From JBBSNV01 sp964458605 (GTDB lineage Bacteria > Pseudomonadota > Alphaproteobacteria > Reyranellales > JAQSWP01): a stretch of 12,132 nt of DNA. A program made the position numbers and the translations under genes. Under the pieces are notes generated by a model. The model was not told the DNA's origin, searched no databases, and saw only the letters and a program-made list of their open reading frames with translations. The stretch covers positions 1-12,132 of the forward strand of contig CAYWLS010000046.1 in NCBI GenBank assembly GCA_964458605.1, written 5' to 3'. Below are positions 8,281-12,132 of the stretch, piece by piece (positions within the stretch are counted from its first letter, which is position 1; each line of letters opens with the position of its first letter).

Positions 8281-8904
8281 TCAGCTCTTGGTCGTCGCCT
8301 TCTCGTCGCCCGGCAGGGTCAAAGGCCGCGTCATGCCTTCCCACGGGCTCAAGAAGTCGAAATTGCGAAACTCCTGCGTCAGCTTGACCGGCTCGTAGAC
8401 CACGCGGCGCTGCTCGTCGTCGTAGCGCAGCTCGACATAGCCGGTGAGCGGGAAATCCTTGCGCATCGGATGCCCCTCGAACCCGTAGTCGGTCAGGATG
8501 CGGCGCAGGTCGGGATGGTCTGCCACCCACACGCCGTAGAGATCCCACACCTCGCGCTCGAACCAGGCAGCCGCCGAGAACACGCCGGCGAGCGACGGCA
8601 CGGTCTCGTTCTCGCCGACGGCAACCTTGAGCCGGATGCGCTTGTTGTGGCGCAGGCTGAGCAGGTTGTAGACCACGTCGAAGCGCTTGGCGCGGTCGGG
8701 ATAGTCGGCGCCGCAGATCGTCGCCAGTTGCTGGTACAGGCAGGCCGGATCGTCGCGCAGGAAGGTCGCCAGCGCCACCAGGTGCTCGGGCGCGACATCG
8801 AGCATGGTCTCGCCCAGCGCCGCGCCGTGCGCCAACACGGCGCCAGGCAACGCCTTGCCGATGCGGCCAACCAGATCGTCCAGCTCGGCGGAGCTTTCGC
8901 TCAT
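8281..8904 (-). CDS. nuoC: NADH-quinone oxidoreductase subunit C (30 kDa subunit)
   Basis: NuoC (30 kDa homologue) is a cofactor-free structural subunit of the peripheral arm that packs against NuoD. It is 207 residues, the normal unfused length. The diagnostic 30 kDa signature is at about 116-155: EREVWDLYGV, then HPDLRRILTDYGFEGHP, then RKDFPLTGYVE. A second conserved block, NLLSLRHNKRIRLKV, is at 80-94, and the C-terminal block FRNFDFLSPWEGM is at 179-191. The ATG at 8904 lies 29 bases after the nuoB stop, preceded by GAAGGGATC as ribosome binding site. The TGA stop at 8283-8281 is followed by the 124-base spacer with an inverted repeat before nuoD. Composition and codon use look like the neighbours. 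Confidence 0.97.
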   Translation of the reverse strand: MSESSAELDDLVGRIGKALPGAVLAHGAALGETMLDVAPEHLVALATFLRDDPACLYQQLATICGADYPDRAKRFDVVYNLLSLRHNKRIRLKVAVGENETVPSLAGVFSAAAWFEREVWDLYGVWVADHPDLRRILTDYGFEGHPMRKDFPLTGYVELRYDDEQRRVVYEPVKLTQEFRNFDFLSPWEGMTRPLTLPGDEKATTKS

Positions 8905-8933
8905 CGATCAGATCCCTTCAGGCTTGGAGACGC

Positions 8934-9485
8934 TCAACGCACGATCGAGCCGGTGCGCCTGATCTTCTTCTGCAGTTGCAAGACGCCGTAGAGCAGCGCT
9001 TCGGCGGTGGGCGGGCAGCCGGGCACGTAGATGTCGACCGGCACGATCCGGTCGCAGCCGCGCACCACGGAATAGGAATAGTGGTAGTAGCCGCCGCCAT
9101 TGGCGCAGGATCCCATCGAGATCACGTAGCGCGGCTCGGCCATCTGGTCGTAGACGCGGCGCAGCGCCGGCGCCATCTTGTTGGTCAGGGTGCCGGCCAC
9201 GATCATGATGTCGGCCGAACGCGGGCTGGGCATGGGCGCCACGCCGAAGCGGTCCAGATCGTAGCGGCTCATCCAGGTGTGGATCATCTCCACGCCGCAG
9301 CAGGCCAGACCGAAGGTGAGGCCCCACAGCGAACCCGAACGGGCCCAGGACACCAGCTTGTCGAACTGGGCGACGATGAAGCCCTTGTCGGCCAGCTCGG
9401 CATCGAGCATGCCGTCGAGCGCCGACGTCGGCGTCGGCGCCGGGGCGCTATGGCCCAGGCCGGCCGGGGGATTGCTCACTCCCAT
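8934..9485 (-). CDS. nuoB: NADH-quinone oxidoreductase subunit B (PSST homologue)
   Basis: NuoB holds the [4Fe-4S] cluster N2, the last electron carrier before ubiquinone. With the ATG at 9485 the protein is 183 residues. The N2 ligands are all visible: adjacent C62 and C63 (GLACCGVEMIH), C127 (SMGSCANGGG) and C157 (VPGCPPTAEA). The first about 25 residues form a Pro/Ala-rich variable linker before the conserved core. The ATG overlaps the end of nuoA by 10 bases and has AAAGGGG about 8 bases upstream. A GTG at 9479-9477 would give a protein 2 residues shorter with a 4-base GTGA overlap; I prefer the ATG for its ribosome binding site spacing, but either is possible. The TGA stop is at 8936-8934. 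Confidence 0.97.
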   Translation of the reverse strand: MGVSNPPAGLGHSAPAPTPTSALDGMLDAELADKGFIVAQFDKLVSWARSGSLWGLTFGLACCGVEMIHTWMSRYDLDRFGVAPMPSPRSADIMIVAGTLTNKMAPALRRVYDQMAEPRYVISMGSCANGGGYYHYSYSVVRGCDRIVPVDIYVPGCPPTAEALLYGVLQLQKKIRRTGSIVR

Positions 9486-9841
9486 TCCAGCGCCCCTTTC
9501 TTCCACTCGTAGATGAACCCGACCGTCAGGATGGCCAGGAACAGGATCATCGACCAGAAGCCCAGCGCGCCGATGTCGGACAGCGCCACGGCCCAGGGAA
9601 ACAGGAAGGCCACTTCCAGGTCGAAGATGATGAACAGGATCGCCACCAGATAGAACCGCACGTCGAAGCGGCCGCGCGCGTCGTCGAACGGCGCGAAGCC
9701 GCATTCGAAGGGCGTCAGTTTTTCGGAGTCGGGGTTCTGGCGAGCGATGACGTAGGAGCCGCCGATCATGGCCAGGACCAGCCCGACGGCAATGCCGATG
9801 AAGATCAGGATCGGCAGATATTCCTGCAACAAATTCTGCAT
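9476..9841 (-). CDS. nuoA: NADH-quinone oxidoreductase subunit A
   Basis: NuoA (ND3 homologue) is a small membrane subunit whose first cytoplasmic loop lines the quinone cavity. From ATG 9841 the protein is 121 residues, the family norm, beginning MQNLLQEYLPILIF. Helices lie at about 9-31, 62-84 and 93-112. The loop signature FECGFAPFDDARGRFDVRFY is at 45-64 and contains Cys47, the equivalent of the ND3 loop cysteine. FDLEVAFLFPWA (73-84) follows. A TTG eight codons upstream (9865) could in principle extend the protein, but the family N-terminus matches the ATG, so I reject it; the ribosome binding site of the ATG (GGGACGGG) is only moderate. It is the first gene of the nuo operon. Its TGA stop overlaps nuoB by 10 bases. 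Confidence 0.97.
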   Translation of the reverse strand: MQNLLQEYLPILIFIGIAVGLVLAMIGGSYVIARQNPDSEKLTPFECGFAPFDDARGRFDVRFYLVAILFIIFDLEVAFLFPWAVALSDIGALGFWSMILFLAILTVGFIYEWKKGALEWE

Positions 9842-9898
9842 CGCGCCCGTCCCATTCTTACCCAATCAGCCCGCCGCAGCCGGCCCGGACCGTGCGGA

Positions 9899-9917
9899 GA
9901 AGGCCAGTATAGCCTTC
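9899..9917 (-). promoter_or_regulatory. Candidate nuo operon promoter with dyad around the -10
   Basis: Upstream of nuoA the minus strand reads GAAGGC-TATACTG-GCCTTC. TATACT (9911-9906) is a good -10 match and lies between six-base arms of a perfect inverted repeat. The predicted start near 9899 would give a leader of about 58 bases. No good -35 is seen at the 17-base spacing (TCTTTG at 9934-9929), so the promoter would be weak or activator-dependent. The overlapping dyad is a possible operator. This is prediction only. Confidence 0.4.
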
Positions 9918-9945
9918 CCTCGCGACCGCAAAGAACGGCCGGCTT

Positions 9946-9960
9946 GGGGCAAAATGCCCC
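9946..9960 (-). repeat. Perfect small hairpin upstream of nuoA
   Basis: GGGGCA and TGCCCC arms of six bases with a TTT loop form a perfect 15-base palindromic element, between tRNA-Asp and the nuo promoter candidate. On neither strand does a T-run follow, so termination is doubtful. It lies about 35-50 bases upstream of the predicted -10 and could be a protein-binding dyad or a barrier to read-through from the tRNA. Confidence 0.4.
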
Positions 9961-9984
9961 GTCCGGTCGGCGGATTGGCAGGAC

Positions 9985-10004
9985 CGCCGCTCGGGCGAGC
10001 GGCG
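9985..10004 (-). terminator. GC-rich hairpin after tRNA-Asp, possible terminator or processing hairpin
   Basis: Nine-base complementary arms CGCCGCTCG/CGAGCGGCG meet at a two-base centre (realistically a seven-base stem with a four-base loop), 11 bases after the CCA end of tRNA-Asp. The following minus-strand bases GTCCTGCC are not T-rich, so it is not a classical intrinsic terminator. It may still stop or pause transcription or mark the 3' trailer. A short CTTT follows on the plus strand. Confidence 0.45.
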
Positions 10005-10015
10005 CTTTCGAGGGA

Positions 10016-10092
<77 letters not shown>

Positions 10093-10095
10093 TCG

Positions 10096-10113
10096 GCGGC
10101 CCCGAAAGGCCGC
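10096..10113 (-). repeat. GC-rich dyad just upstream of tRNA-Asp
   Basis: GCGGCC and GGCCGC arms of six bases around a six-base centre occupy the stretch between the tRNA-Asp promoter -10 and the mature 5' end. It coincides with the initiation region, whose GC-rich bases after the -10 resemble the discriminator of stringently controlled stable-RNA promoters. Part of it would be in the tRNA leader removed by RNase P. Confidence 0.4.
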
Positions 10114-10116
10114 GAC

Positions 10117-10145
10117 GGTGTAGAACACCCCATGTTGGGTGTCAA
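10117..10145 (-). promoter_or_regulatory. Candidate tRNA-Asp promoter
   Basis: TTGACA (10145-10140), a perfect -35, is followed by a 17-base spacer and TACACC (10122-10117) as a moderate -10. The spacer contains a perfect inverted repeat ACACCC-AACATG-GGGTGT (10142-10125) that begins inside the -35. GC-rich sequence follows the -10. Distance to the mature tRNA is about 25 bases, a sensible leader length. Confidence 0.6.
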
Positions 10146-10188
10146 GCAAACCTACCCGCAAACGCTTGAAAAATAGCAGGTTCGTTGG

Positions 10189-10219
10189 AAAACCCGTGCC
10201 CGGGGCCCATACCGGCCCC
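10189..10219 (-). terminator. Possible tRNA-Val terminator
   Basis: After the CCA of tRNA-Val the minus strand has a hairpin GGGGCC-GGTATG-GGCCCC (10219-10202), overlapped by a shorter CCCG-GGCA-CGGG hairpin (10204-10193) that is followed directly by TTTT (10192-10189). The two are mutually exclusive folds. The second has terminator form but only a four-base stem. If it is inefficient, tRNA-Val and tRNA-Asp may be co-transcribed. Confidence 0.4.
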
Positions 10220-10244
10220 CCCAATACCCGCCGCGGGGCTCGGG

Positions 10245-10319
10245 TGGTGGGCGATGACGGGATCGAACCGCCGACCCTCTCGGTGTAAACGAGATGCTCT
10301 ACCGCTGAGCTAATCGCCC
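10245..10319 (-). tRNA. tRNA-Val (anticodon TAC)
   Basis: A complete 75-base cloverleaf with encoded CCA (10247-10245) is on the minus strand. The acceptor stem GGGCGAT pairs perfectly with ATCGCCC, discriminator A73. The D arm is GCTC-AGCGGTA-GAGC. The anticodon stem TCTCG/CGAGA holds loop TTTACAC with anticodon TAC. The T arm is GGCGG-TTCGATC-CCGTC. It reads GUA and, with usual U34 modification, other valine codons. It lies between hup and tRNA-Asp on the same strand, an arrangement I recall from other alphaproteobacteria upstream of nuo. Confidence 0.97.
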
Positions 10320-10370
10320 CACAGGCCCCGAAGCCCGCCCGACCCGGCTACCGCCCGTCGCGCGGCCCGG

Positions 10371-10399
10371 ACCATAGTCGCTTGCCCCCTAAAACGCAA
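10371..10399 (-). promoter_or_regulatory. Candidate tRNA-Val promoter overlapping the hup terminator T-tract
   Basis: TTGCGT (10399-10394) and TATGGT (10376-10371) are spaced by 17 bases, followed by very GC-rich sequence. The -35 lies within the T-rich tail of the hup terminator. The predicted leader would be about 45 bases. The -35 matches consensus only in TTG, so the call is modest. Confidence 0.4.
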
Positions 10400-10428
10400 A
10401 AACCGGCTGCGGTTGCCCGCAGCCGGTT
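10396..10428 (-). terminator. Intrinsic terminator of hup
   Basis: A perfect 12-base stem AACCGGCTGCGG/CCGCAGCCGGTT closed by a GCAA tetraloop begins 20 bases after the hup stop codon and runs into TTTTT (two of the T's belong to the stem). This is a textbook rho-independent terminator that insulates the hup transcript from the tRNA genes. Confidence 0.92.
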
Positions 10429-10447
10429 CGACGCGCAGTGCAGCGGA

Positions 10448-10738
10448 TTAGTTGATCGCGTCCTTCAGACCCTTGCCAGCCTTGAACTTCGGCTGCTTGG
10501 ACGCGGGAATCTTGATCTTCTCGCCAGTCTGCGGATTACGACCCTCGCCGGCCTTACGGTTGTTGACATAGAAGTTGCCGAATCCGACCAGGCGGACTTC
10601 CATGCCCTTCTTCAAGGCGCTGGTGATCGCGTCGAGCACCGAGTCGACGGCCGTCGCGGCATCGGTCTTCGACATCTCTGTCTTATCCGCAACCATGCTG
10701 ACGAGATCGGCTTTGTTGATCGTTTTCGTGCTGCTCAC
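10448..10738 (-). CDS. hup: HU-family nucleoid DNA-binding protein
   Basis: HU is a small basic dimeric protein that bends and compacts DNA without strong sequence preference. From the GTG at 10738-10736 the protein is 96 residues, normal for alphaproteobacterial HU (about 90-96). It begins (M)SSTKTINKADLVSMVADKT. The helical dimerisation part spans about 1-50, and the beta-arm region contains VGFGNFYVNNR (51-61) and GRNPQTGEKIKIP (66-78); Pro69 in the RNP motif corresponds to the DNA-intercalating proline. The C-terminus KPKF-type block is QPKFKAGKGLKDAIN. The GTG is preferred because AGGGGGG lies 6 bases upstream and the N-terminus matches the family; upstream codons to a farther start at 10798 look non-coding. 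It sits after lon, the usual alphaproteobacterial position of hupB, and has its own promoter and terminator. The symbol hupB is probable but not provable here. Confidence 0.96.
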   Translation of the reverse strand: MSSTKTINKADLVSMVADKTEMSKTDAATAVDSVLDAITSALKKGMEVRLVGFGNFYVNNRKAGEGRNPQTGEKIKIPASKQPKFKAGKGLKDAIN

Positions 10739-10798
10739 AGCTAGCCCCCCTAACGGACGTTCTCTGGGTAAGTGGTGAATACTGTTGAAACGCTGCAA

Positions 10799-10827
10799 AG
10801 CTTGAACCGCCCCTCATCCAACGTCAA
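10799..10827 (-). promoter_or_regulatory. Candidate hup promoter
   Basis: TTGACG (10827-10822) is a strong -35, followed at 17 bases by CAAGCT (10804-10799), a poor -10. The leader to the GTG start would be about 55 bases. A second CTGTTGAC copy 77 bases upstream (10907-10900) has no convincing -10 at the normal distance. The -35 is the more trustworthy part of this call. Confidence 0.45.
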
Positions 10828-11003
10828 CAGAAACGACGGGATTTCCGGGCTTTTTTCCACAATGCGGCGGGCCGTAAAAGCAGCCAGAGCGACGTCAAAG
10901 TCAACAGGAATTTGGCGCCGCGCGGGCAAGATCGGTGGGTAAGTGTCGCCTCGCCATCGCCCGGCGCGCGACGTTTGAATCGTTCTATTCCGTGGCAAGG
11001 AGC

Positions 11004-11045
11004 AAAAACATACTTTTGGGCGGAGCGACGAGCGCTCCGCCCAAA
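11004..11045 (-). terminator. Terminator of lon
   Basis: A perfect 13-base stem TTTGGGCGGAGCG/CGCTCCGCCCAAA with a five-base loop CTCGT (11045-11015) begins 21 bases after the lon stop. The T-run TTTTT comes about seven bases after the stem (AAGTATG in between), so it is a strong hairpin with a displaced U-tract. On the plus strand the stem is flanked by short T and A stretches as well. Confidence 0.7.
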
Positions 11046-11066
11046 GCCAGTCGGATATCTTGCGGA

Positions 11067-12132
11067 TTAGTGCGTGACCAGGCCGCCGACGCTCTGGCCC
11101 TTGTCGCCAGCCACCGGCTTGACCTCTTCCTCTTCCTTCCACTCGATCGGCACCAGCGGCGCAACCAGGGCGCGCGCCAGCACTTCGTCGGCGGTCGACA
11201 CCGGAATGAGCTCCAGCCCCTTCTTCACGTTGTCGGGGATATCGGCCAGGTCCTTCTCGTTGTCCTTGGGGATCAGCACGGTCTTGATGCCGCCACGCAG
11301 CGCGGCCAGCAGCTTCTCCTTCAGGCCGCCGATCGGCAACACCCGGCCGCGCAGCGAGATTTCGCCGGTCATGGCGACATCCTTGCGCACGGCGATGCCG
11401 GTCAGCACCGAGACGATCGAGGTCAGCATCGCCACGCCGGCCGAAGGCCCATCCTTGGGCGTGGCGCCCTCGGGCACGTGGATATGCGTGTCGCGCCGGT
11501 CGAACACGGTCGGCTTGATGCCGAAGGCAACGGCGCGGGACCGCACGTAGGATTGCGCGGCCTGCACCGATTCCTGCATCACGTCGCCCAGCTTGCCGGT
11601 GATGGTCATCTTGCCCTTGCCCGGCACCAGCACGGCCTCGATCGACAGCAACTCGCCGCCGACTTCGGTCCAGGCCAGGCCGGTGGTGACGCCTACCAGG
11701 TCCTCGAGCTCCGCCTCGCCGTAGCGGAAGCGGCGCACGCCGGCATACTTCTCCAGATTGCGACGGGTGATGCGGACCTTCTGATCCGCCTCGCCCTTGA
11801 TCAGGATCTCCTTGGTCGCCTTGCGGCCGAGATTGGCGATCTCGCGCTCCAGGTTGCGCACGCCGGCTTCCCGCGTGTAGTAGCGGATCAGGTCGCGCAA
11901 GGCGTCGTCGGAGATCTCGAACTCGCCCTTCTTCAGGCCGTTGGCCTTGACCTGCTTGTCGATCAGGTGGCGCTTGGCGATCTCGACCTTCTCGTCCTCG
12001 GTGTAACCGGAGAGACGGATGATCTCCATGCGGTCGAGCAGCGGCTGCGGCATGCGCAGCGTGTTGGCCGTGGTGATGAACATCACGTCGCTCAGGTCGT
12101 AATCGACCTCGAGATAGTGGTCGTTGAACGTC
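11067..12132 (-). CDS. lon: ATP-dependent protease La (Lon), C-terminal part (cut by window edge)
   Basis: Lon is a cytoplasmic homo-oligomeric AAA+ serine protease that degrades misfolded and specific regulatory proteins. The window holds the last 354 codons of a protein normally about 800 residues; the N-terminal domain and the Walker motifs lie beyond the right edge. From the edge the visible sequence starts TFNDHYLEVDYDLSDV, then sensor-1 (TTANT), the arginine-finger region LLDRMEIIRLSGYTEDEK and sensor-2 (GVRNLERE). The protease domain follows, with the catalytic Ser in PKDGPSAGVAM (codon 11444-11442) and the catalytic Lys as the second Lys of GGLKEKLLAA (codon 11315-11313). Their 43-residue spacing equals S679/K722 of E. 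coli Lon. The C-terminal tail is acidic then short and variable (EWKEEEEVKP to GGLVTH). TAA stop at 11069-11067, strong terminator hairpin after it. Confidence 0.98.
   Translation of the reverse strand, partial: TFNDHYLEVDYDLSDVMFITTANTLRMPQPLLDRMEIIRLSGYTEDEKVEIAKRHLIDKQVKANGLKKGEFEISDDALRDLIRYYTREAGVRNLEREIANLGRKATKEILIKGEADQKVRITRRNLEKYAGVRRFRYGEAELEDLVGVTTGLAWTEVGGELLSIEAVLVPGKGKMTITGKLGDVMQESVQAAQSYVRSRAVAFGIKPTVFDRRDTHIHVPEGATPKDGPSAGVAMLTSIVSVLTGIAVRKDVAMTGEISLRGRVLPIGGLKEKLLAALRGGIKTVLIPKDNEKDLADIPDNVKKGLELIPVSTADEVLARALVAPLVPIEWKEEEEVKPVAGDKGQSVGGLVTH

Larger units (their letters stand above)
10739..11066. other. lon-hup intergenic region, 328 bases, no gene seen
   Basis: This interval holds the lon terminator hairpin at its lon-proximal end, the hup promoter candidate at 10799-10827, and between them about 150 bases with no reading frame that resembles a protein on either strand. 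It contains two copies of GTCAACAG on the plus strand (10823-10830 and 10900-10907), read as CTGTTGAC on the transcribed strand, and a single DnaA-box-like TTTTCCACA (10853-10861, one mismatch to TTATCCACA). The ribosome binding site AGGGGGG of hup lies at 10745-10751. Confidence 0.7.

Noticed and set aside
8934..9704. An N-terminally longer NuoB of 256 codons
   Set aside because: The extra residues are Arg-rich and come from reading nuoA out of frame. The ATG at 9485 gives a normal 183-residue NuoB.
9842..9865. A TTG start extending NuoA by eight residues
   Set aside because: The ATG at 9841 matches the family N-terminus and normal 121-residue length, while the extension (GKNGTGA) does not resemble NuoA.
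10739..10798. An N-terminally longer HU of 116 codons
   Set aside because: The added stretch does not match HU, and the GTG at 10738 has a well spaced AGGGGGG and gives the usual HU N-terminus.
10853..10861. DnaA-box-like TTTTCCACA upstream of hup
   Set aside because: It is a single copy with one mismatch and no cluster or AT-rich unwinding region nearby, so it does not support an origin or DnaA control.

Overview
The window is a high-GC (roughly two-thirds G+C) stretch of a bacterial chromosome, and almost certainly from an alphaproteobacterium. The evidence is the protein types (short 685-residue NuoG without the extra N7 cluster ligands, separate NuoC and NuoD, and NuoI, NuoH and NuoK close to the mitochondrial/alphaproteobacterial form) and the gene order lon - hup - tRNA-Val - tRNA-Asp - nuoA, which I recall from several alphaproteobacterial genomes. 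I cannot assign an order or genus. Every gene I can support lies on the minus strand, so biological reading goes from high to low coordinates.

Layout in transcription order. (1) 12132-11067: the C-terminal 354 residues of the Lon protease, running off the window edge, followed by a strong hairpin. (2) 11066-10739: a 328-base non-coding interval with the lon terminator and the hup promoter region. (3) 10738-10448: a GTG-started HU-family nucleoid protein gene, closed by a textbook intrinsic terminator. (4) 10319-10016: tRNA-Val(TAC) and tRNA-Asp(GTC), both with encoded CCA, each with a candidate promoter. (5) 10015-9842: a spacer with two hairpins and the candidate nuo promoter. (6) 9841-1: the respiratory complex I operon nuoA-B-C-D-E-F-G-H-I-J-K and the first 144 codons of nuoL, which continues (presumably to nuoM and nuoN) beyond the left edge.

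The nuo genes together make the proton-pumping NADH:ubiquinone oxidoreductase. NuoE/F/G form the NADH-oxidising arm (FMN and Fe-S clusters). NuoB/C/D/I carry electrons to the quinone site through N6a/N6b and N2. NuoA/H/J/K/L form the membrane arm. Junctions are tight (2 to 29 bases, with one 10-base overlap at nuoA/nuoB) and several Shine-Dalgarno sequences lie inside or across the preceding stop codon, pointing to translational coupling. The exceptions are nuoC-nuoD (124 bases) and nuoK-nuoL (51 bases), each holding an inverted repeat.

This is a conserved housekeeping region. I found no defence system, mobile element, CRISPR, prophage or recognisably new system. What deserves a second look is small-scale: dyads placed on the nuo and tRNA-Asp promoters, the structured nuoC-nuoD spacer, a Met where NuoH normally has an acidic quinone-loop residue, and an identical 17-base sequence at the ends of nuoF and nuoG.
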